Below, piece by piece: positions 1 to 11,450 of a DNA stretch of 64,000 nucleotides (its first letter is position 1; every line of letters starts with the position of its first letter). Below the pieces are notes generated by a model. It saw only the letters and a program-made list of their open reading frames with translations. It was not told the origin of the DNA and searched no databases. Source of the DNA: Neonectria sp. B-13 (lineage: Eukaryota > Ascomycota > Sordariomycetes > Hypocreales > Nectriaceae); assembly GCA_002682825.1 (NCBI GenBank), contig NOKP01000026.1, forward strand, positions 558,001 to 622,000, read 5' to 3'. A program made the position numbers and the translations under genes.

Positions 1-1405
1 TGTTTGTTCTGGTACAAAGACGTCAGCGACTAATAAATGGAGTTGAGGGGTCTCGGGTTTTGCGGGGCTCTCCGCGGCGCCGCGGTATTTGTCGCAGTGC
101 GGATCTACAAAGTCCCATTTTTACTGCGGCGGAGTTCAGAAGATGAAGCCGAGCGAACACAATCTCTGTCGTCTAAACCATCTCGGTCAACGTTTGTAGC
201 ACCTCAATTGTTCCACTACAGTGATGAAAGTGTACAATCATTGTCATTTACATTTACTTGTCTGACGTCTACGCCAACGTGATACATTTCATGTTGACCG
301 GTGCTCCCTTGGAAAGTCGCTGGACAGGAACGCAACTGCGACCGGGCTGGTGAGAAAATGGTTCTCCTACACGGCGTTGACCTCTGCAAACCTTCATTTT
401 CGCGATGAAAACTGTCATCTTGATAACCATATCCAAGCCGGGCAGTGGGTTCAAGAATTGCAGCGAGGTTTCTGAGGCACCGACCCGTATGTCCTCCAAT
501 CGGATTTTCTAGTTTCAAGGTGCTGTCGGTCTCGGCAGCGAGTTGATCACTTACAAAGATCTAGCTGGTAGGGATGGAATCTTGACAGCTTGGCTCTATA
601 TTGATGTATGAGGGCTTTCCTTTCATTCTTCATGTCCCCCACAATACAACAATGGGCTTCGGCTTCATTATGAAAGTGTCTAGTGATGTACCTACCATCC
701 GACACCGCCAGTCGATTTGACTCATCTTTAAGATCTTAGGGGCCTAAATACTGCAGCAGAGAAAGGTGTGATTTGATCAAAAGATGCTTTCCTGGAATAC
801 TGTAGCGGCATGTTTCTTGTCTTACCTAAAGGGTCCGTGAGTGCTGCGTAGTAAACTGCCCAATTTAGTAAACCATTATGCCACGGCTCGTTGTATCTTC
901 TTTAGACATGAGAACCAGGGCATCGTCTGATTGACCAATTGCCAACCACCGCGCAAAAGGGGCCTCTGGCGGAAAAGTGTACCATTGGTTCGGGACCTTA
1001 TCATGTTTGTCTCTGCACTCCACCAGCACCGACGTCATAGTATCCAGCTCGTCTTAATCGCCAAATTACAACGACTAGAATGGTTTGAGGCTGTTGCAGA
1101 CCTTGGTCCATTGCATCTTTGTGCCTGGTACAATGCCGTCAGCTGAGATCTTGAGTGCCCGGCGCGCGCAGGAGAGGTGCGGGCATAATTCAACCCACCG
1201 GGTGTTAGGCCCATTTCTCACACATGCCACTGTGACTCAGAAGGAGATGAAAATAAAGAAAAAAACGTCAAGAGTGAAGCAGGTATTGATGTATTGAAGT
1301 TCAATCAATTGAGAATAGACCGTGGCAAAGTTTCATGTTTGTTGTTATAATTACAATTGAATTTTCTGCGTTTATCCAATCCGAGAATATGCCTCCAAAC
1401 CATGC
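1..1405. other. Left-end gene-free stretch
   Basis: No convincing gene seen. Only short, unconserved frames occur on either strand, with no splice-linked exons and no recognisable protein motif. It probably holds 3' flanking sequence of the ligase gene that ends at 1406 plus unassigned intergenic DNA. Confidence 0.5.
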
Positions 1406-3143
1406 TCAAACCGTTTCAATATACCTCTTGAACTCCCTATATAGGAACGAATTAGCATGGCTCGTAGTACAAGTATCCTGGAGGCCGGGGCGAAACTTAC
1501 CAATCCGTCACTGCCTCACGCCAAACCCGCAGCTCATGGTGGCGGGAAACTGCGAACGCATCCACAAACTCATCGCCCATTATGTCTCGTGCCACGCTGC
1601 CCTGGGCCTCGAATCGCTCGAGGGCCTTTTCTAGGGTGTTGGGCAGGCGCTCGGCGGACTCTCCCTTTAGCTGTTGCGCTGCGGGTGGAAGGTTGATGGT
1701 CATATTCTGCTGAACGCCGCGCCAGCCAGCTTGGAAGATCGCATAGAGGGCATAATGTGGGTGTAAGTCGGCGCCCGGAATCCGAATCTCGAACCTCGTT
1801 GCAGAAGATTTACAGATGGGCTGGGATACTAGTCGTATGCTGGACAATCGATCCTCGAGGCCCCAGCTAAGGGTCACCGGTGCCCAGTAGTTCTCTATGA
1901 GTCGCTTGTAAGAATTGATGTTGGGTGCTAGCAGCGGCATGATGTCCGGAAGGGCATCGATGAGACCGGCAAGGAATGACCGACCGGTGTCGGATAGGTG
2001 CGCAATATCCGACCACGGGGCATCGGCATCTGCTACCTCCCTGGCGAACATGTTGTTCCCTTCAAGATCTGTGAGAGAGACGTGGATGTGTCCAGAATTT
2101 CCCGGAAGTCCTTCTCTTGGTTTTGCCATAAAGCATGGAGTTACACCGTGCTCGATGCCGATGGACTTGGTCAACAGCCTGTAGAGATAGTCAGCTTGGG
2201 GTTCGTACAGAAGGGTGCAGCCACCGACTTGAATAGCGAAACATTATCTGCCATGCGGCCTACTGGAGATACCGTGAGAGCCTTTTTGAAATAGTCAGTC
2301 CGCTGTCGGCGTTCAATTAAGCTGTCCATGGCGACACTTACAGCCTCAAACACGCCAGGTCCGCTCTCTGTGTGCCAACCCTCGATGGGGCAACCCATTT
2401 CCAAACTTCGGTCATAGGTATCATGAAAGAAATCCTTCGACATCAACGGCCTGGAAATACTGTAGCCAAACATTCCTGATGTCAGAGGCCGTAAGGCGTC
2501 CGGGCTATTTTTCTGCAGGAACGCGGCGAGGTTTTGTCGTCCGTCGGTCCGTCCATAGCCGTCTTCGTGTGGGGTTTGGAAGTTCATGAACTCAAGCTCG
2601 ACTGCATTTCCGTTGCTTAGGCTCTGCATGTGTTCAACACAATCTTTTGGATCACTTACCACCCGCGTACCCCTTTGCCCCTGCCTTGGTCAGTGTTCTC
2701 TCCAGGGACGCCATCATGCTTCGGCCGTCGGCGCAAACTGGGCTACCATTCTTTGTGAATCGCAGGAGGAACATGGGGATATTTCCTTCAAATGGAACCC
2801 GCCGCATGGAAGCCTGGTCGATCTCGGCGGTCAAGTCGGGATAACCGCCGTTTGCGCTCGTAATGCTCGTTTCTGTTGTGTACAGGACGTCGTGCATGTC
2901 CCAGCCGAAGATGGCCGAGCTCATTCCAAATCCTCCCTTGAGGCTGGCAAGGAACTTGTCCTTGGCCATGATTTTACCTCGGAGTACGCCATCAAAGTCG
3001 ATTCCCGCTACCTTTACTTTAGAGTCGTTGGTGAGGAGCTTGGATGTCATCTCCAACGCCCCCGAATGGCCATCGTCGTTCAATTTTTGAGAATGATCGA
3101 CCTGGTGGTCCTCTGCCACGCCGTTGGTCAAAGTAGTGTGCAT
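1406..3143 (-). CDS. Glutamine-synthetase-fold ligase (gamma-glutamyl amine synthetase-like)
   Basis: Exons (minus strand) 3143-2660, 2601-2229, 2178-1501 and 1436-1406 give 521 aa. Introns are 58, 50 (CTGAC branch site) and 64 nt; the last exon is only 31 nt and restores the family C-terminus (VTDW joined to EFKRYIETV). Seen: an N-terminal beta-grasp part with the DxDGVLRGK stretch, the metal-binding ELEF motif at about residue 163, the GNSGHIH signature at about 312-318 and the R-x-E-x-R-IPGAD arginine region. Members of this family join glutamate to ammonia or, in the GlnA3/PuuA/IpuC-type branch, to amines, using ATP. It lacks the amidohydrolase half of FluG. It lies upstream of and co-oriented with the aldehyde dehydrogenase, which favours a catabolic ligase over housekeeping glutamine synthesis (inference). 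The second donor (GTCGGT) is the least standard border. Confidence 0.88.
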
Positions 3144-3852
3144 CGTGTTTGTTGAGTTTTGAGTGAGGGCTGGGAGATGAACAGAAAGGATGCGGAGGGT
3201 GAAATGCAGTACGAGTAGGCTCCGTCTGAATGAAGTAAACTACATATCGACGGACTACGAGGAATTTAGGCCAACGCAATGGGTAGGTACCTCTCAAATT
3301 AACAACCGCGTCTTGCCTTCCACTAAAGCGCGGAATAACTGGGGGCGACTTTGAAATGGACGATCGCGGAAAATGCAGTATGCAACCGCGCTTGGCCTCA
3401 CACTTTTCCGCGGCCGCTACTCGGAGTAGCGCAAAACCCCGCACCTCAATGCAGCTTGGATACTGGTGTCGAAGATAGCGTGGTAGAGAAATGCGTTACA
3501 GCCTTCCTCTTCCAGCCGTAGCTGAGGAACTGGCGCGTCACTGAAGATTGCGCAGCCAATTGGGCATTGAGGGAAACGTAGGGAAATGGTGAAGTCGTTT
3601 GCTTCTTGGACTCGGAACTGGGTATTTTACTTGAGCATCGGAGGTCACATGCGAAATTTGCGTTACAACTGACCATTGCATTCAAAGTAGAAGTGCAAGC
3701 AGAACGTTGCGAACGTCAACGTATGGAGGTGTCGAGCCTCTCAGTTAACCTTCATCATATCTCAGGATGATTGTAGATTAAAGTGGCAAACGTTGATTGT
3801 TCAGTTCAGAATTTATTCTATGCATCTAAGTGATTGGCAACAGCTTATGTCC
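3144..3852. promoter_or_regulatory. Promoter region of the ligase gene
   Basis: 709 bp between the ligase start and the dehydrogenase stop. No coding exon recognised. It contains a GC-rich patch with a CGGCCG core near 3411. It should hold the ligase promoter and the 3' end of the neighbouring dehydrogenase transcript. Confidence 0.45.
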
Positions 3853-5430
3853 CTACGCCTGAGCTTCCTTTACGTGGTAGCTCTTCAACTTTAGAAAGGC
3901 ATCAAAACCTCTCGGCCCCAGTGTGCAACCCAAGCCAGATTTCTTCCACCCAGTCCAAGCGAGATCCTGCACAACAGTACGTTAGAAGACATCATTGCAG
4001 CCAGTAATACCAAGACTTACGGGGTTAGGATAGTCGCAGCGGTTCACAAACACTGTTCCAGCATTGACCCGCTCAATCAGCTCTTCTCCACGAGCAATAT
4101 CCTTCGTCCAGATGCTGGCCGTAAGCCCATAGTCGGTGTCGTTCATAAGCTCAATGGCTTCATCATCGCTGGAGACCTTTGCGACGGGGATTGCGGGACC
4201 GAATGTTTCTTCGCACATGATGGCCATGTCGTGGTTCACGTGTGTCAAGAGAAAAGGCGCCACGTAGTTGCCGTGCTGCGATGCGGATTGAAAGCTTGCA
4301 TTCTCTGGCGTTGCGTCGACAGCGCCCTTTGCCAACGCATCATGGAGCTGAGCGTGGATTGCTTGCTGCGCGGCGCGAGAGACGACAGGGCCAACCATGG
4401 TCGACTCGTCCAGCGGATCACCTAGCTTGTATCTGAACGATGGATCATCAGCAGGAGAACAGTGAAATCGAATGAACAGGATGTGTAGACTTACTGCTTG
4501 AGTTCCTCTTGGAGTTCTCGCACAAATTCGTCATGGACGTCGGCATGCACATAGATGCGCTCAATTGCACAGCAGCTCTGCCCGGCATTGAACACGGCGC
4601 CATCAACAAGCTGCGCGGCCACGTATTTGAGATCAGCATCAGGTCGAACATACGCAGGATCATTGCCTCCCAGCTCGAGGTTGACCGGGATCGTCTGCTG
4701 AGATGTAGCTTCTCGAATGGCCAGGCCACCGGCCGTCGAGCCAGTGAAGCTGACGCACTGCACCTCTGGCTGCTGCACCAGCTCGCGAAGCATGGCAGCA
4801 TCACCGGACTGGATGACTTGGAGAACATGCTTCGGGAGCCCAGCCTCGAGGAACATTTCGACGATACGGTCGCCGACGAGGGGCGTTTGTGGCGACGGCT
4901 TGAGCACGACACTGTTTCCGGCCAGAAGAGCTGGGATCAGCGCGTTGACGATGATGAGGTACGGAAACTGTCGGGGGTTATGTGAGCTTTTAATCAGGTC
5001 AGTAGGGAAACTTGAAGATGTGTCTTACGTTCCAGGCAAAGACTATGAGCGTAGGACCAACGGGCACTTTCTTGATCCATCGCTTGAAGCCGCTCTCTGC
5101 GCGTCCCGGCAGCGGCGCCAAGGCTTCCTCAGCAATGTCGAGCAGATAATCAGCTCGTTTCTGCATCGTCTCAATCTCCTTGTGGCTGTAGGCAATTGGC
5201 CTGCCCATTTGCTCAGACAGCTCGCGCCCTAGCTGCATCTTTCGCTGCTGGATCAAAGCTAGAGCCTTGACGACAATGGCTTGGCGCTCTGCGAAAGGCG
5301 CATCCTTGAAGATGTTGAAGGCATCTTGGGACTGGCGAAGCACCACGCGGGCATCCTCAATTGTCGCCTCAGGGACCTCACACACGACTTTGTTCGTCGA
5401 TGGGGAGATGGTCTTGATAGTGGCAGTCAT
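3853..5430 (-). CDS. NAD(P)-dependent aldehyde dehydrogenase
   Basis: Exons (minus) 5430-5029, 4967-4495, 4432-4021 and 3966-3853 give 466 aa, normal for soluble ALDHs. Introns are 61, 62 and 54 nt. Seen: cofactor-site KPSPQTP (Lys157), FTGSTAGG turn at 208-215, LELGGNDP with catalytic Glu232, NAGQSCC with catalytic Cys266, and EETFGPAIPV late in the chain. The reaction is oxidation of an aldehyde to the acid with NAD(P)+. The start at 5430 was preferred to an ATG at 5523, because the extra 31 residues are hydrophobic, unlike the family, and look like translated 5' UTR. It is divergent from the dehydrogenase gene at 6182 across about 750 bp. The substrate is unknown; context suggests an aldehyde made from a glutamylated amine or amino alcohol (inference). 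Confidence 0.93.
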
Positions 5431-6181
5431 TGTGACGGTGGGAAGCAAGAGGGCAACAACTGAAAGATAATAGTGTGAAGACTGGAAGAAGCGAGGACCA
5501 AGACTTGTTGAAGCGATCGACACAATTACTCAAGATCCGCAGCGTATGCTGCAGCGGACTAAAGCATTTAAGCCTGCTGAAGACAGCTCTGCATACTCCA
5601 AAGATTGGAGAGACCAGAAAATGCGAAGCATCGCGGAGTCTTCGCACTCCAGCGGACCAGGTTCGGTGGGTTTGACTGCCACTTACAGGATCCGCCAGCA
5701 TATGCGGCTCGCCGACCAACCATATTGTCACCGGAGCGCGGTCGTCCTCCTCCCAAATATCCCATTCCACGCGCAATCAGTCTCCACAACGTCACAGATG
5801 ATATTTTGACGATAGACAGTTTTGGCAGATAACGCGATACCAGGCCCCGCCGACAATGTAGAAGCGCTTCACAGAGGCCAATGTGAGACAAGAAAATCCG
5901 CGCTCTTCACGGTCCCGTCCCGGCATCCACGCGCAAACCGGGTCTGGCTCGCAGCCGCCCAGCCTCAGCACAAAGATGGAATACTTGTTTTATCGACCAT
6001 TGATGAATTGAAGTAGATAAACAAAATGCTCCAATCTACAAAATACTTAATATCTGCTAGTCGCCGCAAACGATTCCATCTTCACAAGCCAGCATCTCAA
6101 TCCCCAGCGAGGGCCGATCCAACTACATCCAACCCCTTTTCTGCTTCGTCCAAATATTTTAAACAAAATAACACCTTCACC
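5431..6181. promoter_or_regulatory. Divergent promoter, ALDH / SDR
   Basis: 751 bp shared between the ALDH (minus) and SDR (plus) genes. It contains CCG-N10-CGG at 5692-5707 immediately followed by CGG-N4-CCG (5705-5714), the kind of paired CGG triplets bound by Zn2Cys6 dimers. CGG-N8-CGG also occurs near 5652-5665. Binding by the regulator encoded at 7272-9098 is inference. Confidence 0.5.
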
Positions 6182-7174
6182 ATGGTCAACCGACTTTCCG
6201 GAAAGAATGCCATCATTACTGGTGCCGCAGGGTGAGCCACCGAGATCCTCCAAGTATCGCGAATGGATCTTTGTGCTAATAGCAGTTGCAGCGGTGTTGG
6301 TTTAGAGACCACAATCCTGATGCTTCAGGAGGGCGCTTCCGTTTTGATGACTGATGTCAATCCTACGACCTTGAAGAGAGCTCTCGCAACGGTGAACGCC
6401 GTCGTGCCTACGCGTGATGGCAAGGTTGAAACCAAAGTTGTCGACGTCTCCAAGGAAGCCGATGTCGAGGCAGCTGTCAACGCTGTTGACGCGTGGGGCG
6501 GAGTAGACGTCATGTTCAACAATGCTGGTATCATGCACCCGAAGGATGGAGATTCAGAGGAGTGTCCCGACATCATCTGGGACTTGACGATGAATATCAA
6601 TGTCAAGGGCGTTTGGTACGGCTCGAAGCATGCTGTGCGGTCGCTGCGAAAGCATGGCAAGGTCAAGGGCAGCATCATCAACACGGCGAGCATGGTCGCT
6701 ATTGTTGGTGCCGCTACGCCTCAGCTTGCGTACACAGCTAGCAAGGGCGCCGTATTGTCTCTTACTCGCGAGCTCGCTATCGTCCATGCTAGAGAAGGTG
6801 AGTAACGCTACCCCGATGGATGCTGAGCGTCGTCTAACAGGTCTAGGTTATCGATTCAACTCATTGTGCCCTGCTCCCTTGAAGTTAGTTCCCTTCCTCC
6901 ATGTACTTTGACAATCACACTGACCATATCCAGCACACCAATGCTCCAGGAGTTCCTGGGCGATGATCAGCCCAAGCGGTTCCGCCGCGAAGTCCACTTC
7001 CCCACCGGACGATTCGGAGAGGCCATCGAGCAGGCTTACGCTGCCGTGTTCTTGGCTAGTGATGAAAGCAGCTTCGTCAATGCCACCGACTTTGTTGTCG
7101 ATGGAGGGTTGACCAAGGCATATGTGACGCCTGAGGGCCCAGCGACCGCGGCTCCCAAGAACCAAGCGAACTGA
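6182..7174 (+). CDS. Short-chain dehydrogenase/reductase (classical SDR)
   Basis: Exons 6182-6231, 6292-6797, 6841-6883 and 6934-7174 give 279 aa, typical for classical SDRs. Introns are 60, 43 and 50 nt. Seen: cofactor motif T13-GAAGGVG, an acidic D38 at the end of beta-2 that favours NAD(H), NNAG at 93-96, catalytic Ser150, Tyr164 and Lys168 (YTASK), and the late DGG of the C-terminal region. It reduces or oxidises an alcohol/carbonyl pair. It is divergent from the ALDH and ends 97 bp from the convergent regulator gene. An alcohol-to-aldehyde step before the ALDH would fit, but the substrate cannot be read from sequence. Confidence 0.93.
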
Positions 7175-7271
7175 GGCGAATAGCCTAGCAAGGGAGAATA
7201 ATAAATGGCTTTTGAGAGTCTCAGCGAGAACCTATGCTAAGTGTTTAACCATATATGATATATCCAAAAGC

Positions 7272-9098
7272 TCACGCAAAGGATATCCAGACTTGGTTGT
7301 CCCGCATTACCTGCCAAATGACCCATGGGTTTTGCTGGCCGCTAGGTAACGCCCAAACATGTTCAAGCAAAGTAGATGTCGCCCGTATATTTCCGAGTCC
7401 GATCATCAGAAACATGATATCTAAACGCGCTCGTAGCTCATTTCTCCGGTCTTCATCCGCGACACATGACCCAATCACACCCAGCGCCCAACAGAGACTT
7501 GTGTTGATGCGGGATGTAGAGGGTAACTTCCTGAGATACTCAAAGGCTTGATCGATAGCATTCTCAACTGTTCGATGGAGTGGTCCCCCCACCTCCTGGT
7601 TCCCCGTAAGGGAGGTGAGAAGGTAGAGATGAATTGCTTGCTTGAAGATTTCACCGCAGAGTGCCACATCGCTCCCCAGGAGAGATGAGGGCTGGAACGA
7701 AAGGATCCTCATCTGCAACGTGGAAAATACAAGAAAGTCGTCGTTTGTCGGAAATTTCGGCTCCGTATCAGAGTCTCTTAACCGTTGGCCAAACCTGAAG
7801 ACTTGTGGAAGTAGAAGAAGGAGCTCGAGCCAGCCTCCGCAAAGTTGGCCGACGTAGCCCATCTCTACCAATCGTTCCCCTTGCCGCTCTAATTCAGGAC
7901 TTAGGAACGGCGTGGAACTGGATGTCGTATCCATAGATATCATGCTGATGGACGCGGTATATACATAGTACTCGATGATGAAGTCCTTTAGGTCGTGTGG
8001 AATCGTGTTGGAATCCGTTAATAAGCTTGTCAAAAGTGGTCCAGCGCCTTTGATATGATCAAACACTATCCCCTGAGCATCTCCTTTGGCAGTCTGTTGG
8101 GGTGCTTTAGAACAGTAGACTCAAACAACTCGGGAGGGTGGAAGACAAACCTCAGTAAAACACATGATCAAGGCACCAACCACAATCCATAAGGGGTTGG
8201 ACTCTTTGCCATCAACGTAATCCTGTATTGACTTTCGGAACAACCGCAGAGACTTGTTATAGTAGCCATGGGCGATTTCCAATTGTGTGGTGTCTTCCAT
8301 GGCCCGATGCGCAGCGCTTTGGCAAAGGACGAGATCCAATATCAGCCTGTTTGCAAATGAAAGCGGCACCAGCTGCGACACAAACGGGTTCACATGCGTG
8401 GATCCATTCCCCATGCTCAAGGCTGTCCGTGAAAGATAGTGGCTTAGAAGCTCAAAAGATGGCCCATCTTGACAAGGGAATGGAGAAATAGTCCGTGGAA
8501 CCGACTCCCAGTCATCTTGGGACGTCGAAGAGGAGAATTGCACCGGGACCAAGGATTCATCGACTTCCTGGACCTCGTGCATATCCATCGAATATTCAGC
8601 ATCGTTTTCGTCTTCGTCATTGCAATCGGATGCCAGTGTGTTAGGAAGAATAGTCCGGAGCGGGGTGACCCGAAACTCGTCAAGCGATGGTGAGGGCGAG
8701 GCGTGGGAAGTTGAGCAGGACGGCGTTTCGGCGCAATTGCTGTCGTCGACGTCGATGTTTTTTATTGTTGGACTCATTGCTTCGTCGCAAGCAGCGTTCT
8801 CGGATGCCGGAGTGGCTTGTGGCGAGCCCGAGCAGATTATGGTGTCTGGACACGGCGTGGCAGCGCTGGCGATGGTCCCATGGTCCACCGGTGGCCTCTT
8901 GGACAATTGGACCTTTCTCGTATTTTGCGTCGATGTCGGCCAGCGGCAATTGAGCTTGTTGCGCTTGCAGCCGGAGCAGAGAGGCTTGACTTCGTCACAT
9001 TTCTTCTTGCGGCCTCGACAGGTGAAGCAGCCGGTCTTGACCCTGAATATCGGCGGGCGGCGGGCGGCATACGGCCTCAAGTGGGGCCTGGTACTCAT
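7272..9098 (-). CDS. Zn2Cys6 transcription factor with Fungal_trans_2-like domain
   Basis: Exons (minus) 9098-8151 and 8093-7272 give 589 aa; intron 57 nt. The binuclear zinc cluster is complete: Cys24, 27, 34, 41, 44 and 51 with spacing 2-6-6-2-6. A low-complexity Ser/Asp/Glu-rich linker (about residues 60-200) is followed by a helical regulatory half of the fungal-specific type (from about 210, with LLSHYLSRTALSM and FANRLILDLVL). It ends tail-to-tail with the SDR gene. Position suggests a pathway-specific regulator of the ligase, ALDH and SDR genes (inference). Confidence 0.9.
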
Positions 9099-10086
9099 GG
9101 TATTGGATTGTTGACGGCCTGGGAGCTTGAAAATGAAGATAGATGAAGTTGACGGGGACGGGACCCGGGATGACGGAGGTCACTGGTGTCTTGTGATAAG
9201 ATAGACCGCTAAAGGCGCATACCACAGCAGATGAGGAACTGATTTGCGGGGGAGTAAATTGTCTAGACCATATCTTGCTTAGGCCACCAAGGCGTTATCG
9301 CCAGGCGTAAGGTTGCAGATAAGTCTATCCTGAAGGTAGTGAAGAGATTTCAAGGATCAAGTGTTACTGTACCCTTCTCTATTACTTGGATATAATCACT
9401 TGCCACTTGAGATTGATTTACGGATGAAGAAATTCTTTGGCGGAATTAATTGGATGTGTTCAAGAGGATCAACCATCCGCCAACCTCCAGATGAGGATTG
9501 CTGAGGGGGGGTTGAGGGGCTGATTTGACTGCGCGCAATGTGTTTTGATTGGTCTACATCATTTAATGGCGTAGGCCAGCACGACATGGCGTCCTTCTCT
9601 TGGATTTAACCAAGTAGTATAGATAAGTACTTAGAAGCTGATTCGAAATGTCCAATTTGGGAACCAGCTTCGCTCACTCGTCATGGGAGCTAACCGGGCG
9701 ATGTTTTGCCGTATCCCGGGCTTTTGGCCTCCAGGTTGTTCAGCTGATTGACGCTGGGATTCTCAGCCCGGGCTCCGATGTGGCATTAATATTGGAGCAC
9801 AGTCGTATGGATTGCCTAATGCGACACAGCTGACAGGCTTACGCAATGGGCTAATCAATGCACGGGCAAGAATGCCGGCATTTATGAGCCGGTATTCCCG
9901 TCCATCTCGTTCTCATTCGTCATGACGAAGCCGGGCGCCGATCGAAGAAGAAAGTGTCTGTCGTGTTGAGCGAATCTGCGCAAGCTCCCGGTCTAATCTC
10001 GTCTCCTTGACTCCTCCAGAAGAAATATACGGACAAGTGTCAGCCGATGCTAGACCATGCGGCAGGGCGGGGCCACCCATCATAGA
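9099..10086. other. Intergenic stretch upstream of the Zn2Cys6 gene
   Basis: About 1 kb without a supportable gene. It should contain the promoter of the minus-strand regulator at 9098. Nothing else recognised. Confidence 0.4.
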
Positions 10087-10094
10087 TATATAAA
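10087..10094 (+). promoter_or_regulatory. TATA box of a candidate small gene
   Basis: TATATAAA lies 70 bp before the ATG at 10164, a normal distance for a fungal core promoter. It is part of the reason for listing the small gene downstream. Confidence 0.4.
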
Positions 10095-10163
10095 GAGGAC
10101 GAGGTTTCCAACAATTCAATTCTTCAAGCTTGTCTAAACATCCAATCTTGAAGCATTCCAAAT

Positions 10164-10451
10164 ATGTGTATCTATTACTCGAACAAATGGCTGAAGAAGC
10201 GCAAGGAGACGGAAGAAGGCCAGGAAGAAGTCCAGGAGTCTACTACGCCCCTCGAGCAGACTCCTACTCAGCCCACTACGGCTTCGACGCCTCCACAACT
10301 TGTTCATTCCAACCCTAAGGTGAGCCTTATCAACACGTCACAACCTATCTATTCTACCGTCCACTAACCAATGGTCCAAAAGTAAACAACTCGCACCACT
10401 CTCATCGCCCAGACACCTGCACCAGCCATCTTCAATCCTACCACGATGTAG
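10164..10451 (+). CDS. Candidate small charged protein (52 or 64 aa), unknown
   Basis: Starts MCIYYSNKWLKKRKE and continues with a Glu/Thr/Pro/Gln-rich tail. The first exon is 10164-10319, ending at a GTGAGC donor; a CACTAAC branch site follows near 10361. Splicing to 10383 gives an immediate stop (52 aa). Splicing to 10413 adds TPAPAIFNPTTM and a stop at 10449-10451 (64 aa). A TATA box precedes it. No family is recognised and no domain is visible. It could be spurious. Confidence 0.33.
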
Positions 10452-11087
10452 AACGTGGTAATCATGTCCGCAATCGACGGCACAATCATTCAAAAGGGCG
10501 AACATAAGAAGTCCCCTGACCACGAAGCAAGGAAAGGCGACGGTGGCTGCCGAGAAGAGTATTTGTACAACGACGGAGGTTGCAGCAGCGAAGCGGAGGT
10601 AGTGGTGGCAAAGATTACTATAATAATGATTAGTGTGAGATACCCTCATTTCAAAAGCGCCGATATCCATATACAGCAGTTTTTATAAAAACATCACCGA
10701 GTTTCGGCTCTTGTTTGATATTTCACCGTTTCATCCCGTGCTTAAAAAGAAACGGTATGAGAGACGGACGAGTGTGGGGCCGTTTTCCGTTCTCACGGAG
10801 GCCGACACGAATCCCCCATCGTCTCGTTTGGCTTGGAATCTGCAGCTTCTACCCTTTTTGACTATTTTAATGATTATTTTTACTATTTTCTACTATAGTT
10901 CAAGGGGTGTGGCTTATTTCAAACAGGCCTACTACGCCAAACCTTTATCAGGCAGCAGTGTCAGGATGTGATGGGCGAGGACTCGTTCTGATTAGTTTGG
11001 ATGGTGTTCCCATCCACCATCGGTTTCCCAAAGTCGCTTAGAATTTTGTCGAGTCAAATATCGCAACCGCCAATACTACGCATTACC
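10452..11087. other. Intergenic stretch
   Basis: No supported gene. A plus-strand frame at 10711-10971 encodes one hydrophobic segment (LLPFLTILMIIFTIFYYSS) but has no conserved feature. Confidence 0.3.
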
Positions 11088-11357
11088 ATGGCGACTTCCC
11101 TCCAACTCAACCTCTCCGATCCAGCTGACGAAGAACGTGAGAAAGGTATAATCAGCGTCCTACAAACCCTGGTTGACGACCTACTCTCTCCTGCGGCCGC
11201 CGCACAAGACCGACTGCCAAGAGGCTTACACATCCTAGATATCGACCCGAAACCCACAGACCAATGGAAACACAATAGCCGGCCCTTAACCTGTCAGATG
11301 GCAAAGGTTCTCGTGGGACTGTCTGGGAAAGGCAGCCACGAGAATTATACTCGATAG
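11088..11357 (+). CDS. Possible small ORF (89 aa), unknown
   Basis: ATG in a very good fungal context (ACCATGGCG). The predicted product is 89 aa, soluble and acidic at the start (LNLSDPADEEREKG). No introns, domains or family recognised. It sits tail-to-tail with the SNF2 gene, whose stop is at 11451. May be chance. Confidence 0.25.
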   Translation: MATSLQLNLSDPADEEREKGIISVLQTLVDDLLSPAAAAQDRLPRGLHILDIDPKPTDQWKHNSRPLTCQMAKVLVGLSGKGSHENYTR

Positions 11358-11450
11358 CTTGCGATACTAGCGACACGCATTGATTGTTATGTGGATTATC
11401 TGCTTCAAAAGGCAACACTGTTCCCAAAACAAGCACACCGAAATTGATAT

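Noticed and set aside
1406..9098. Benzoxazolinone-type detoxification or secondary-metabolite cluster
   Set aside because: No metallo-beta-lactamase, N-acyltransferase, polyketide synthase, peptide synthetase or terpene synthase was found beside these genes.
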